NCBI RefSeq assembly: GCF_030818935.1
Contig: NZ_JAUTBD010000001.1
Location: forward strand, 2,852,001 to 2,916,000
Reading direction: 5' to 3'
From: Microbacterium sp. SORGH_AS_1204
GTDB taxonomy: Bacteria; Actinomycetota; Actinomycetes; Actinomycetales; Microbacteriaceae
DNA length: 64,000 bases
Positions 23,466 through 34,667 of the stretch are shown one piece after another (within the stretch, counting starts at the first letter, position 1; each line of letters opens with the position of its first letter). The notes below the pieces were generated by a model. It searched no databases and had not been told where the DNA came from. It saw only the letters and a program-made list of their open reading frames with translations. Both the position numbers and the translations under genes were made by a program.

Positions 23466-25046
23466 TCACTCCCATTCGATCGTCCCCGGCGGCTTCGACG
23501 TCACGTCGAGCACGACCCGGTTCACGTCTTTCACCTCGTTGGTGATGCGGTTCGAGATCTTCGACAGCACGTCGTAGGGCAGGCGCGTCCAGTCGGCGGT
23601 CATGGCGTCTTCGCTCGAGACGGGACGCAGCACGATGGGGTGGCCGTAGGTGCGGCCGTCGCCCTGCACGCCGACCGAGCGCACGTCGGCGAGCAGCACG
23701 ACGGGGCACTGCCAGATCTCGTTGTCGAGACCGGCCTTGGTCAACTCGGCGCGGGCGATGGCGTCGGCCGCACGCAGGATCTCGAGACGGTCAGCGGTGA
23801 CCTCGCCCACGATGCGGATGCCAAGACCGGGCCCCGGAAAGGGCTGGCGGCCGACGATCGCTTCGGGCAGACCGAGTTCGCGACCGATCGCGCGCACCTC
23901 GTCTTTGAAGAGGGTGCGCAGCGGCTCAACGAGCTCGAACTGCAGGTCTTCGGGGAGACCGCCCACGTTGTGGTGGCTCTTGATGTTGGCCGTGCCCGCG
24001 CCGCCGCCGGACTCGACGACATCGGGGTAGAGCGTGCCCTGCACGAGGAAGCGCACCTGCTCGCCTTCGGCCTTGGCCTCGGCGACGAGGTCGGCCTGAA
24101 CCTTCTCGAACGCGCGGATGAACTCGCGGCCAATGATCTTGCGCTTCTGCTCGGGGTCGCTGACTCCGGCGAGCGCCTCGAGGAACGTCTCACGGGCGTC
24201 GACGGTGATGAGCTTGACTCCGGTGGAGGCGACGTAGTCGTTCTCGACCTGCTCGCGCTCGCCCTGGCGGAGTAGGCCGTGGTCGACGAACACGGCGATG
24301 AGCTGGTCGCCGACAGCCTCGTGCACGAGGGCCGTGGACACCGCGGAGTCGACGCCGCCCGAGAGCGCGGAGATGACGCGGCCGGTGCCGACCTGCTGGC
24401 GGATGCGCTCGACCTGCTCGGCGATGACGTTGCCGCTGTTCCAGTCGGCGGGCAGGCCCGCCGCCTTGTGCAGGAAGTTCTCGAGCACGTGCTGGCCGTG
24501 GTCGGAGTGCTTGACCTCGGGGTGCCACTGCACGCCGTACATGCGACGGGTGTCGTTCGCGAACGCGGCGACGGGCGTGTGGGCCGTGCGGGCGAGCACC
24601 TCGAAGCCCTCGGGGGCGCGCGAGACCTGGTCGCCGTGGCTCATCCAGACGTTCTGCTCGACCGGCTGTCCCTCGAGCAGGGTGCCCTCGGTCACGATCG
24701 TGGCATCGGTCGCGCCGTACTCGCGCAGGCCCGTGTTCGCGACCTCGCCGCCCAGGGCTTTCGCCATGACCTGGAAGCCGTAGCAGATGCCGAGCGTGGG
24801 GACGTCGAGATCGAACACCCCGGTGTCGAGGCTGGGCGCGCCCTCTTCGTACACCGAGGAGGGGCCGCCCGACAGGATGATGCCGACGGGGTTCTTCGCC
24901 GCGATCTCCTCTGCTGAGGCGGTGTGCGGCACGATCTCGCTGTAGACGCCCGCCTCGCGGACGCGGCGGGCGATGAGCTGGGCGTACTGGGCGCCGAAGT
25001 CGACGACGAGGACGGGGCGCTGGGACGTTTCGGTCTGTTCGGTCAC
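23466..25046 (-). CDS. guaA: GMP synthase (glutamine-hydrolysing)
   Basis: 526 aa, standard length. Converts XMP to GMP with ATP and glutamine. N-terminal class I amidotransferase: [37 protein letters not shown], nucleophile in [10 protein letters not shown], and [14 protein letters not shown] pyrophosphatase P-loop [15 protein letters not shown], then [11 protein letters not shown], and C-terminal dimer domain [17 protein letters not shown] ending [12 protein letters not shown] at 25046 overlaps the DUF3817 stop (GTGA). It lies last in the guaB3-SURF1-DUF3817-guaA string. Confidence 0.97.
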   Translation of the reverse strand: MTEQTETSQRPVLVVDFGAQYAQLIARRVREAGVYSEIVPHTASAEEIAAKNPVGIILSGGPSSVYEEGAPSLDTGVFDLDVPTLGICYGFQVMAKALGGEVANTGLREYGATDATIVTEGTLLEGQPVEQNVWMSHGDQVSRAPEGFEVLARTAHTPVAAFANDTRRMYGVQWHPEVKHSDHGQHVLENFLHKAAGLPADWNSGNVIAEQVERIRQQVGTGRVISALSGGVDSAVSTALVHEAVGDQLIAVFVDHGLLRQGEREQVENDYVASTGVKLITVDARETFLEALAGVSDPEQKRKIIGREFIRAFEKVQADLVAEAKAEGEQVRFLVQGTLYPDVVESGGGAGTANIKSHHNVGGLPEDLQFELVEPLRTLFKDEVRAIGRELGLPEAIVGRQPFPGPGLGIRIVGEVTADRLEILRAADAIARAELTKAGLDNEIWQCPVVLLADVRSVGVQGDGRTYGHPIVLRPVSSEDAMTADWTRLPYDVLSKISNRITNEVKDVNRVVLDVTSKPPGTIEWE

Positions 25047-25564
25047 CGGTTGCCTTCCGGGGCGGGAACGGGAGCGGATGCCGTGGCGGCTTCGCGCTCG
25101 GCGAGGTAGGCGCGCACGCGGCGAGCGGTGCGCACCTCGAGGAAGAAGGAGAGGAACGGCACGACGCCACCGAGGGCGAGGAACACGAACCGACGGAACG
25201 GCCACCGCATGAGGCTCCACACGCGGAAGCACGAGAAGAGGTAGACGACGTAGAACCAGCCGTGCGCGACGAGGATTGCGAGTGAGACGTTGACACCGTC
25301 ACCCGTCGACAGGATCTCGCAGCCGCTGCCGCCGGGCACGAAGAGCGAGAACCACTGGCAGTCGGGGCCGGGCACGGCATCCGCGAACCACAGGAAACCA
25401 CCGGACCCGCCGAGGAACAGCTCCACGTGAAGGGGCGTGTACTTCAGGATCATCTCGGCGACCAGCAGCAGCAGGCCGACACCGGTGATGATGGAGCAGA
25501 TCTGGTAGAACTTCAGGGCTCCGCGGATCGCCGGGAACGAGGCGAGCTTGGGGGCGCGGGGCAT
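25043..25564 (-). CDS. DUF3817-family membrane protein
   Basis: 173 aa with four or so helices: [40 protein letters not shown] and [20 protein letters not shown]. The HGWFYVVYL and WPFRRF segments are typical of DUF3817. Between helices 1 and 2 is a loop with two cysteines. Function unknown. The ATG at 25564 has TAGACT seven bases upstream, so it probably has its own leaderless promoter besides readthrough from SURF1 (10 bp gap). Coupled to guaA. Confidence 0.82.
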   Translation of the reverse strand: MPRAPKLASFPAIRGALKFYQICSIITGVGLLLLVAEMILKYTPLHVELFLGGSGGFLWFADAVPGPDCQWFSLFVPGGSGCEILSTGDGVNVSLAILVAHGWFYVVYLFSCFRVWSLMRWPFRRFVFLALGGVVPFLSFFLEVRTARRVRAYLAEREAATASAPVPAPEGNR

Positions 25565-25574
25565 GGATGCCAGT

Positions 25575-26444
25575 CTAGTCGCGGGACGCCGCGGCCCCCG
25601 CCGCAAGGGCTTCGGCCTGCTCGTCTTCGAGATCTTCGACCTCTTTCTCCCAGGCGTCGCGGGCGAGGCGGTACCAGAGGTAGAGCGCGAAGCCGGCGAA
25701 GACGGCCCACTCCGCGGCGTAGAAGATGTTGAGCCAGTTGACGCGGGAGCGCTCGTCGGGAGCCGGAGAGGCGATGACGTCGAGCGGGCCGATCGCCGTC
25801 TGCGAGGCGATGTACTGCCGGTAGACGTCGACGTTCTCGACGTCGTGCCAACGCCCCAGCAGCATCGCCGGCGACATCTTCACCAGGGTCAGCGGGTCGG
25901 CTCCGGCGGGCGGGACGGAGGGCCCCTCGTCGGAGATGAGGCGTCCGGTGACCTCGACCACGGCCGCGGGGTCGGCTCCGGCCTGGCGTTCGAGTTCGTC
26001 GGCGGCGGCGTTCGCCTGATCGAGGTTCTGCGTCCATCCGGTTGCCACGGCGACCGAGGTGGGTTCGGCGGTTCCCGCCACACGGAGCTGACCGGTGACC
26101 CAGTACCCCTGGACGTCGTCGTTGAATCGCGAGGAGACGACGATGAAATCGGATGCCACCCACGTGCCGCTCACCTCGACCCGCTGCCCCACGAGGGGCT
26201 CGGGCAGGTAATCCCCCGGCTCCACGACCTCGGAGAGGGGCCGCACGACCTCGGTCATGCCGGGTTCGGGCGGGGCGGTGTCGACGGCGCGACCCAACTG
26301 CCACTGCCCCAGCCACGCGAGCACACCCGCGACGAGCAGCGAGAACGCCAGTAGCGCGATCCAGCGCGGTCGCAGCATTACCTCCCGCAGCGTGGGCGGG
26401 AAGATCTGCGGCGGCGCCGGGTCGGTCGCGGGGGTCGACGTCAT
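25575..26444 (-). CDS. SURF1-family cytochrome oxidase biogenesis protein
   Basis: 289 aa. Two terminal helices as in SURF1: WIALLAFSLLVAGVLAWLGQ WQLGR near 28-52 and NWLNIFYAAEWAVFAGFALY near 240-262. The extracytoplasmic part contains GTWVASDFIVVSSRF and GYWVTGQLRV, the usual R-P-V-x-G-x-W and G-x-x-V-x-T-x-L regions. SURF1 proteins assist heme-a insertion into cytochrome aa3 oxidase. ATG at 26444, 11 bp after guaB3; the long frame continuing upstream is antisense-type shadow of guaB3. Confidence 0.87.
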   Translation of the reverse strand: MTSTPATDPAPPQIFPPTLREVMLRPRWIALLAFSLLVAGVLAWLGQWQLGRAVDTAPPEPGMTEVVRPLSEVVEPGDYLPEPLVGQRVEVSGTWVASDFIVVSSRFNDDVQGYWVTGQLRVAGTAEPTSVAVATGWTQNLDQANAAADELERQAGADPAAVVEVTGRLISDEGPSVPPAGADPLTLVKMSPAMLLGRWHDVENVDVYRQYIASQTAIGPLDVIASPAPDERSRVNWLNIFYAAEWAVFAGFALYLWYRLARDAWEKEVEDLEDEQAEALAAGAAASRD

Positions 26445-26455
26445 GCGGTGGCGGC

Positions 26456-27577
26456 TCAGTGACCGTAGGGGGCGACGACGACCTCGACGCGCTGGAACTC
26501 CTTGAGGTCGGAGTACCCGGTGGTGGCCATCGACTTCTTGAGCGCTCCGACGAGGTTCGCGGTGCCGTCCGCGACGGGCGCGGGACCGTACAGGATCTGC
26601 TCGAGGGGACCGACGCGGTCGACGGCGACGCGGCGACCGCGCGGGAGCTTGGCGTGGTGCGCCTCGGGACCCCAGTGGAAGCCGCGACCGGGAGCGTCGG
26701 TCGCGCGAGCGAGCGCGACGCCGAGCATGACGGCATCCGCCCCCATGGCGAGCGCCTTGACGATGTCGCCCGAAGTGCCCACGCCGCCGTCGGCGATGAC
26801 GTGCACGTAGCGTCCGCCCGACTCGTCGAGGTAGTCGCGGCGCGCGCCGGCGACGTCGGCGACGGCCGTGGCCATCGGGGCGTGCAGGCCGAGGGTCGCG
26901 CGGGTGGTGGAGGCCGCTCCCCCGCCGAAGCCGACGAGCACGCCGGCGGCGCCGGTGCGCATGAGGTGCAGCGCCGCGGTGTAGGTCGCCGCGCCGCCGA
27001 CGATGACGGGCACGTCGAGGTCGTAGATGAACTTCTTGAGGTTGAGCGGCTCGGCGACCTTCGAGACGTGCTCGGCCGACACGGTGGTGCCGCGGATGAC
27101 GAAGAGGTCGACGCCGGCGGCGACGACGGTCTCGTAGAGGTCTTGCGTGCGCTGCGGCGTGAGGGCGCCGGCGACGACGACGCCCGCGGCGCGCACCTCG
27201 GCGAGACGGTCGCGGACGAGCTCGGGCTTGATCGGCTCGGAGTAGAGCTGCTGCATGCGACGCGTCGCGTCGGCCTCGGGGAGAGTCGCGATCTCGGCCA
27301 GGTGCGGCTCGGGCTCGTCGTAACGCGTCCACAGGCCCTCGAGGTCGAGGACGCCGAGACCGCCGAGGCGGCCGAGCTCGATCGCCGTGCGCGGGCTGAC
27401 CACGGAGTCCATCGGAGCGCCGAGAACGGGGATCTCGAACGGGAAGGCGTCGATCGTCCACGCGGTCGAGACGTCTTCGGGGTTGCGCGTGCGCCGCGAC
27501 GGCACGACCGCGATGTCGTCGAAGGTGTAGGCGCGGCGGGCGCGCTTCGCGCGGCCGAGATCGATCTCCATGGTCAC
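26456..27577 (-). CDS. GuaB3-family IMP dehydrogenase-like protein
   Basis: 373 aa. Actinobacterial GuaB3 clade: EIDLGRAKRARRAYTFDDIA near the start, VLGAPMDSVVSP, VIVGGAATYTAALHLMRTGA, VIADGGVGTSGDIVKALAMG ADAVMLG and a GGGAASTTRA loop in the position where catalytic cysteine lies in IMPDH. CBS domains are absent. GuaB3 proteins in related bacteria have been linked to GMP reduction or purine salvage; activity here is not provable. The GTG at 27577 fits the leaderless TAGGCT-N6-GTG pattern better than the ATG at 27571. Confidence 0.9.
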   Translation of the reverse strand: MTMEIDLGRAKRARRAYTFDDIAVVPSRRTRNPEDVSTAWTIDAFPFEIPVLGAPMDSVVSPRTAIELGRLGGLGVLDLEGLWTRYDEPEPHLAEIATLPEADATRRMQQLYSEPIKPELVRDRLAEVRAAGVVVAGALTPQRTQDLYETVVAAGVDLFVIRGTTVSAEHVSKVAEPLNLKKFIYDLDVPVIVGGAATYTAALHLMRTGAAGVLVGFGGGAASTTRATLGLHAPMATAVADVAGARRDYLDESGGRYVHVIADGGVGTSGDIVKALAMGADAVMLGVALARATDAPGRGFHWGPEAHHAKLPRGRRVAVDRVGPLEQILYGPAPVADGTANLVGALKKSMATTGYSDLKEFQRVEVVVAPYGH

Positions 27578-27586
27578 CCGCCCAGC

Positions 27587-28264
27587 CTACCTGCGCCCTC
27601 CGACATCGCCGTCGGCTCGGTCGCGGTCCGCGGCTGAAGGAGAGACGGGCGCGTCCGCCCCGCGAAGAGCCCGCGTGAGCAGCCCATCGAAGACGAAGAG
27701 CAGGAACGCGGCCGACCCGAGCCACGGACTGAGGAGCATGGCCGCGCCGCTCAGGATGACCGCGCTGAGGCTGGCGCGGCCGAGTCGTCGCGCGTCGTCG
27801 GGCGTGAGGTCGGTGATCGCGCCCGAGCGGACGGCCCAGATCCACTGCACCCAGCCCAGGACGATCGCGAGGAAGAAGTTGATGGGCAGGAGGATGCGTC
27901 CGAGCAGCAGGTCGGCGTACGACGTGTCGAGCGACGAGGTGAACGGCACCAGCACGATGAGCAGGAGGCGCAGGGTGTTGATCCACATCCCCGCGTCGTC
28001 GATGCGCACGATCCACTCGAACTGCCGGACGTGCGTCATCCACATGAGACAGAGGATGAGGAAGCTGATGACGAAGGAGAACACCGGATGGAGGAGCTCC
28101 CGCAACGCCGAGGCGAGCTCCGCGTCGGTTGTGATGGTGCCCAGCGACCGGTCCGTCAGACCGAGCACCAGTAGCGTCGCCGCGATGGCGAACACGCCGT
28201 CGGTGAACGCCTCTGTGCGCCGCGCCGAGACGGATGCCTCCGGATGCCGCGTCCGCCGAATCAT
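27587..28264 (-). CDS. TMEM175/DUF1211-family putative potassium channel
   Basis: 225 aa. Family motif R-x-x-A-F-x-D-G-V-F-A-I-x-x-T-L-L is seen as RRTEAFTDGVFAIAATLLVL (16-35). About five further helices follow (FVISFLILCLMWMTHVRQFE, TLRLLLIVLVPFTSSL, ILLPINFFLAIVLGWVQWIW, the last two near 165-205). Bacterial TMEM175 proteins are tetrameric K+ channels. ATG at 28264 has TACGCT six bases upstream (leaderless). Its end lies nine bases from the guaB3 start. Confidence 0.85.
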   Translation of the reverse strand: MIRRTRHPEASVSARRTEAFTDGVFAIAATLLVLGLTDRSLGTITTDAELASALRELLHPVFSFVISFLILCLMWMTHVRQFEWIVRIDDAGMWINTLRLLLIVLVPFTSSLDTSYADLLLGRILLPINFFLAIVLGWVQWIWAVRSGAITDLTPDDARRLGRASLSAVILSGAAMLLSPWLGSAAFLLFVFDGLLTRALRGADAPVSPSAADRDRADGDVGGRR

Positions 28265-28293
28265 GGGCTCAGCGTAGCCCCGCGCCGGCTACG

Positions 28294-28329
28294 GCGAAGG
28301 GCCGGGCGATCGTCCGCCCGGCCCTTCGC
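28294..28329 (-). terminator. guaB terminator
   Basis: Perfect 15-bp arms GCGAAGGGCCGGGCG (28294-28308) and CGCCCGGCCCTTCGC (28315-28329), starting 11 bp beyond the guaB stop. Confidence 0.85.
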
Positions 28330-28339
28330 GAGAAACGTC

Positions 28340-30159
<1,820 letters not shown>

Positions 30160-31473
30160 GTGACCACTCGGCAAGCATCCCCGAGGATGCCTCGCCGTCG
30201 ACGTTCGATCTTGACGCTGTTGTCAGGATTCTTCGCTGCCGCACTGGTGTTCGGGCTCGCCCCGGCATCGATGGCGGCCGTCGGCGACGAGGACCTTCCC
30301 TATTCGATCAATGTCAACGTGCGTTCCGAGGGTGAGCCCGTCGCACAAGCCAAGGTGACCGCCACCGACGGCACCTTCACCGGCGAGGGCACGACCGACG
30401 AGCGCGGTCGTGCGACCATCAAGGTTCCGACCAAGGACGGCACCTGGACGCTGGAGCTCGACCGCAACTCCCTGACGGGCATCTCGGTCCCCGACGGCTC
30501 GGAGTTCGAACGCACGGTGGAGTTCGGAAGCTCCAGCACCGTCTCGAGCAACTTCACGCTCGGAGCCGCGGAGCGACAGACGACGAGCTTCGTCGACCAG
30601 TTGCTCTCGCGCACGGTGAACGGCCTGAACTTCGGCCTCATGCTCGCCCTCGCCGCCATCGGCCTCTCCCTCGTGTTCGGCACGACGGGCCTGTCCAACT
30701 TCGCGCACGGCGAGATGGTGACCTTCGGCGCCATTGCCGCCTTGTTCCTCAGCGCCGGAACCGGGTGGTCGATCTGGGTGGCGATTCCCCTGGCGATCGT
30801 CTTGTCGGGTCTGTTCGGACTCGCCATGGATGCCGGGATCTGGCGGCCCCTGCGGCGACGCGGTCTCGGCATCGTGCAGCTCATGATCGTCTCGATCGGT
30901 CTGTCGCTCGCGCTGCGCTACATCTTCCAGATCTTCATCGGCGGCGGCACGCAGCAGCTGCCCGGCGCCTCGAGCGAGATCATCCCGGGCCTCGGGCCGG
31001 TGCGCATCAGCGTCACCGACGTCACGAGCATGGCGATCTCGATCGTCGTCATCGGCGCGTTCGCGTGGTGGCTGACCCGCACGCGCCTCGGCCGCGCCAC
31101 GCGCGCCGTGTCCGACAACCCGTCGCTGGCCGCGGCCTCGGGCATCGACGTCGACAACGTCGTGCGCATCGTGTGGGTGCTGGCATCCGCCCTCGCCGGT
31201 CTCGCCGGCGTGCTGTGGGCCTACTTCCGGCCCGGCATCCGTTGGGACATGGGCTCCGGCATCCTGCTGCTCATGTTCGCCGCCGTCGTGCTCGGCGGCC
31301 TCGGAACGGCGTTCGGCGCCCTCATCGGCTCGATCGTCGTCGGCCTCCTCATCGAGGTGTCCACCCTGTGGATCCCCTCCGACATGAAGTATGTGGGTGC
31401 CCTCGTGGTGCTCATCGTCATCCTCCTCTTCCGGCCGCAGGGCATCCTCGGCCGCCGAGAGCGAATCGGGTAG
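30160..31473 (+). CDS. livH: Branched-chain amino acid-type ABC permease LivH with extra N-terminal secreted domain
   Basis: 437 aa against about 300 for typical LivH. Residues 1-41 form a signal-like segment (RRRRSILTLLSGFFAAALVF, then PASMAA). Residues 42-140 form a beta-rich carboxypeptidase-regulatory/Ig-like fold (VNVRSEGEPVAQAKVTATDG, GEGTTDERGRATIKVP, GTWTLELDRNSL). From 145 the normal permease follows: NGLNFGLMLALAAIGLSLVF, TTGLSNFAHGEMVTFGA, ASGIDVDNVVRIVWVLASAL and LIGSIVVGLLIEV, ending LLFRPQGILGRRERIG. The added domain would face outside, near the binding protein. GTG start with AGGAGG. First gene of a livHMGF operon. Confidence 0.9.
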   Translation: MTTRQASPRMPRRRRSILTLLSGFFAAALVFGLAPASMAAVGDEDLPYSINVNVRSEGEPVAQAKVTATDGTFTGEGTTDERGRATIKVPTKDGTWTLELDRNSLTGISVPDGSEFERTVEFGSSSTVSSNFTLGAAERQTTSFVDQLLSRTVNGLNFGLMLALAAIGLSLVFGTTGLSNFAHGEMVTFGAIAALFLSAGTGWSIWVAIPLAIVLSGLFGLAMDAGIWRPLRRRGLGIVQLMIVSIGLSLALRYIFQIFIGGGTQQLPGASSEIIPGLGPVRISVTDVTSMAISIVVIGAFAWWLTRTRLGRATRAVSDNPSLAAASGIDVDNVVRIVWVLASALAGLAGVLWAYFRPGIRWDMGSGILLLMFAAVVLGGLGTAFGALIGSIVVGLLIEVSTLWIPSDMKYVGALVVLIVILLFRPQGILGRRERIG

Positions 31474-31480
31474 GTACACC

Positions 31481-32464
31481 ATGGACTTCCTGCAGATCCT
31501 CTCCAACACCGCGTCGCAGATCCTCGCGCCGGCCACGTTCGGGTACGCCCTCGCCGCCATCGGCCTGTCGATGCACTTCGGCTTCGCGGGCCTGCTCAAC
31601 ATGGGTGTCGCCGGCTTCATGGCCATCGGCGCCTACGGCTTCGCGATCTCGATCCTCACGTTCGGCCTCGCATGGCCGATCGCGGCCCTCATCGGGTTCG
31701 CCGCGGCCGTGGTGTTCGCGCTCATCATGGGCATCCCGACGCTGCGTCTGCGCGGCGACTACCTCGCCATCGTCACGATCGCCGCCGCCGAGATCCTTCG
31801 TCTGATCTTCTTGACCTCGACCTTCCGCAGCGTCACCGGTTCGGCCGACGGCCTGTTCAACTTTCAGTCGGGCTGGCGCGGCGAGAACAACCCCCTGCCG
31901 CAGGGCGACTACGGCTTCGGTCCCTGGACCTACAACGCCAACCGCTGGTACGTCATCATCCTGGGCCTGCTCGCCGTCGCCGTGGCGGTGCTGCTGGTGT
32001 GGATGCTGATGCGCAGCCCGTGGGGCCGTGTCATCCGCGGCATCCGCGAAGACGAGGATGCCGTGCGCGCGCTCGGTAAGAACGTCTTCGCCTTCAAGAT
32101 GCAGGCGCTCGTCATCGGTGGTGTGATCATCGCCGCCGGCGGCATCATCACCGCCATGGACACGAACGTGAACCCGAACGTGTACGTCACGTCGCAGACG
32201 TTCTTCGTCTACACGGCGCTGCTGCTCGGAGGAGCGGCCACGATCTTCGGCCCGGTGCTCGGCGCCGTGCTGTTCTGGGTCGTGCGCGCGTTCCTGTCGA
32301 ACCTCCTGCCGGCGCTGTCCTCTATCGGGCTGCTGCCGTTCCTCACCGCCGATCAGTCGCAGATGCTCGTCTTCGTCATCGTCGGCGTCGCACTGATGCT
32401 GCTCGTGATCTTCCGCCCCCAGGGCATCCTGGGCAGCAAGAAGGAGATGACCTTTGTCCGATGA
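31481..32464 (+). CDS. livM: Branched-chain amino acid-type ABC permease LivM
   Basis: 327 aa, about nine helices. Family landmarks: IGLSMHFGFAGLLNMGVAGF, GIPTLRLRGDYLAIVTIAAA, WGRVIRGIREDEDAVRALGK (EAA-like loop that contacts the ATPases), MQALVIGGVIIAAGGIITAM and LLVIFRPQGILGSKKEM. The extracytoplasmic stretch around 118-155 is longer than usual (SADGLFNFQSGWRGENN). Seven bases after livH and overlapping livG by 11. Confidence 0.93.
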   Translation: MDFLQILSNTASQILAPATFGYALAAIGLSMHFGFAGLLNMGVAGFMAIGAYGFAISILTFGLAWPIAALIGFAAAVVFALIMGIPTLRLRGDYLAIVTIAAAEILRLIFLTSTFRSVTGSADGLFNFQSGWRGENNPLPQGDYGFGPWTYNANRWYVIILGLLAVAVAVLLVWMLMRSPWGRVIRGIREDEDAVRALGKNVFAFKMQALVIGGVIIAAGGIITAMDTNVNPNVYVTSQTFFVYTALLLGGAATIFGPVLGAVLFWVVRAFLSNLLPALSSIGLLPFLTADQSQMLVFVIVGVALMLLVIFRPQGILGSKKEMTFVR

Positions 32465-33461
32465 GTCCACGCCCGTCGCACCCAGCGCTTCGGCGCCGCG
32501 GGTGAAGGCGACCGGGCTGCACAAGGGCGAGGTGGGCCCGGGCGTCGCGAAGGTCGACCCGATCATCATCGCCGACAACGTCCGCCGCGACTTCGGCGGC
32601 AACACCGCCGTCAATGTCGAGCACCTGGAGATTCCGCGAGGCGCCATCACGGCACTGATCGGGCCCAACGGTGCCGGGAAGACGACCCTGTTCAACCTGC
32701 TCACGGGCTTCGACAAGCCCAACAGCGGCCAGTGGTCGTTCGACGGCAAGAATCTCGCCGGCATCCCGGCGTTCAAGGCGGCCCGCATGGGCCAGGTGCG
32801 CACGTTCCAGCTCACCAAGGCGCTGGGCCTTCTCACCGTGCTCGAGAACATGAAGCTCGGAGCGACGAAGCAGAAGGGCGAGGGGCTCTTCTCGAGCATC
32901 CTGCCCTTCGTCTGGCGCAAGCAGGAGGCCGACAACGAGGCGAAGGCGCGCGAGCTGCTCAAGCGCTTCAAGTTGGATGCCAAGGAGGCCGACTTCGCCG
33001 CCTCGCTGTCGGGTGGTCAACGCAAGCTCCTCGAGATGGCCCGCGCGCTCATGAGCGACCCCACGTTGGTGATGCTCGATGAGCCGATGGCCGGTGTCAA
33101 CCCGGCGCTCACGCAGTCGCTGCTCGACCACATCCTCGATCTGAAGGACCTCGGCATGACCGTGCTGTTCGTCGAGCACGACATGCACATGGTGCGCCAC
33201 ATCGCGGACTGGGTCGTGGTGATGGCGGAGGGCAAGATCGTGGCCGAGGGACCGCCCGACACGGTGATGAAGGACCAGGCCGTCATCGACGCCTACCTCG
33301 GCGCCCACCAGGACGTCGACCTCGGCGTCGTCACGGGTCGCCACGAGGGCACGGTCGATTCGGCCGCCGCGGCAGAGCTGCTCGAGACCGCGCAGCAGGT
33401 CGACGCCGCGATCGACAGCGACTCCTCGCCGTCGTCGCACGAGAAGGAGGACGGTCGATGA
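32454..33461 (+). CDS. livG: Branched-chain amino acid-type ABC ATPase LivG
   Basis: 335 aa. Walker A GPNGAGKTTLFNLLTG (about 71-86), Q-loop VRTFQLTKAL, signature LSGGQRKLLEMARAL, Walker B TLVMLDEPMAGVNP, H-loop VEHDMHMV. An N-terminal 35-residue extension and a C-terminal acidic Ser-rich tail (about 285-335) exceed the usual 255 aa. Initiation is at TTG 32454, the only start upstream of the conserved IIIADNVRRDFGG, with AAGGAGA before it inside livM. Confidence 0.93.
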   Translation: MSDESTPVAPSASAPRVKATGLHKGEVGPGVAKVDPIIIADNVRRDFGGNTAVNVEHLEIPRGAITALIGPNGAGKTTLFNLLTGFDKPNSGQWSFDGKNLAGIPAFKAARMGQVRTFQLTKALGLLTVLENMKLGATKQKGEGLFSSILPFVWRKQEADNEAKARELLKRFKLDAKEADFAASLSGGQRKLLEMARALMSDPTLVMLDEPMAGVNPALTQSLLDHILDLKDLGMTVLFVEHDMHMVRHIADWVVVMAEGKIVAEGPPDTVMKDQAVIDAYLGAHQDVDLGVVTGRHEGTVDSAAAAELLETAQQVDAAIDSDSSPSSHEKEDGR

Positions 33462-34180
33462 CCGGCAACGTTGTCGAGCTCCGCGATGTGCACGCCGGGT
33501 ACCTGCCCGGGGTGAACATCCTCAACGGCGCCAACCTCACCGCCGCCCCCGGCGAACTGATCGGCATCATCGGCCCCAACGGTGCCGGCAAGTCGACCAT
33601 GCTCAAGGCGATCTTCGGACAGGTGAAGGTGCGTTCGGGCTCCGTCATCCTCGACGGCGAAGAGATCACGGGGCTGCGGGCGAACAAACTCGTCGCCAAG
33701 GGCGTCGGGTTCGTGCCCCAGACGAACAACGTCTTCCCCAGCCTGACGATCGCCGAGAACCTGCAGATGGGGCTCTACCAGCGACCGAAGGGATTCAATG
33801 AGCGGGTCGACTTCGTCACGAGCATCTTCCCCGACCTGGCCAAGCGCCTGAAGCAGCGCGCCGGCTCGTTGTCGGGTGGCGAGCGTCAGATGGTCGCCAT
33901 GGGCCGCGCGCTCATGATGGACCCGAAGGTGCTGCTGCTCGACGAACCGTCGGCCGGGCTCTCGCCCGTGCGACAGGACGAGGCGTTCATCCGCGTCTCG
34001 GAGATCAACAAGGCCGGCGTGACCTGCATCATGGTGGAGCAGAACGCCCGCCGCTGCCTGCAGATCTGCGACCGCGGCTACGTGCTCGACCAGGGCCGCG
34101 ACGCCTACACGGGCACCGGTCGCCAACTCATGGACGACCCTGCCGTCATCGGCCTGTACCTGGGCACGCTCGGCACCTGA
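33458..34180 (+). CDS. livF: Branched-chain amino acid-type ABC ATPase LivF
   Basis: 240 aa. VELRDVHAGYLPGVNILNGA, Walker A GPNGAGKSTMLKAI, Q-loop VPQTNNVFPSLTIAENLQMG, signature LSGGERQMVAMGRAL, Walker B VLLLDEPSAGLSP, H-loop MVEQNARRCL. ATG overlaps the livG stop by 4 nt. Last gene of the importer operon; followed by a terminator at 34199. Confidence 0.94.
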   Translation: MTGNVVELRDVHAGYLPGVNILNGANLTAAPGELIGIIGPNGAGKSTMLKAIFGQVKVRSGSVILDGEEITGLRANKLVAKGVGFVPQTNNVFPSLTIAENLQMGLYQRPKGFNERVDFVTSIFPDLAKRLKQRAGSLSGGERQMVAMGRALMMDPKVLLLDEPSAGLSPVRQDEAFIRVSEINKAGVTCIMVEQNARRCLQICDRGYVLDQGRDAYTGTGRQLMDDPAVIGLYLGTLGT

Positions 34181-34198
34181 GCCGCGCGTGCGTGCCGG

Positions 34199-34231
34199 AA
34201 GGCCCGAGTCCCCGTAGGGGGCTCGGGCCTT
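34199..34231 (+). terminator. livHMGF terminator
   Basis: AAGGCCCGAG (34199-34208) pairs with CTCGGGCCTT (34222-34231), 18 bp after the livF stop. Confidence 0.85.
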
Positions 34232-34240
34232 CTCGTCGCC

Positions 34241-34330
34241 GCGGGGGCCTCGCCGGGGGCCCTCGCGTGCCGGCCCGGGTCGGCTGCGGGGGCCTCACCG
34301 CAGGTCCTCGCGTGCCGGCCCGGGTCCGTG
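34241..34330. repeat. Two 45-bp tandem repeats
   Basis: Units 34241-34285 and 34286-34330 share GCGGGGGCCTC and CCTCGCGTGCCGGCCCGGGT with a few substitutions. The spacer 34232-34623 otherwise shows only GC-rich sequence without a convincing gene. Confidence 0.75.
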
Positions 34331-34623
34331 AGGTGGCTCGACACGTGCCTGCCCGCCGCGCTGCGCCGCGGTCGGTGCGGGTGGCTCGGCCCGCGTCTGG
34401 TCGCCGCACCGCGGTCACGGCCGCCTTGCGCAGGATCACGCGTCGCCGGCGGCGCGAGTCGCGCGTGAGTGCGAGGCGGCACCGAATCCTGGACGCCGAT
34501 CCCCCGCGCGACGCTCCGGTACTGGGGTGACACCGGATGCCGCGCATGTGCCGGCGCCCGGGCGCGACCCCGCTGGGGCGTGCGTCGCGCCGACAGCGCA
34601 GCACGCGCGCCCGGCGCAGAAAA

Positions 34624-34653
34624 GTGGCCCCGGAACCGAAGTCCCGGGGCCAC
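34624..34653 (-). terminator. Terminator of the binding-protein gene
   Basis: GTGGCCCCGG (34624-34633) and CCGGGGCCAC (34644-34653) are perfect arms, 14 bp beyond the stop at 34668. Confidence 0.8.
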
Positions 34654-34667
34654 GCATGCAGAACCGA

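Noticed and set aside
26445..28043. Very long minus frame upstream of SURF1
   Set aside because: Shadow of guaB3 and the TMEM175-like gene; low-complexity Arg-rich translation.
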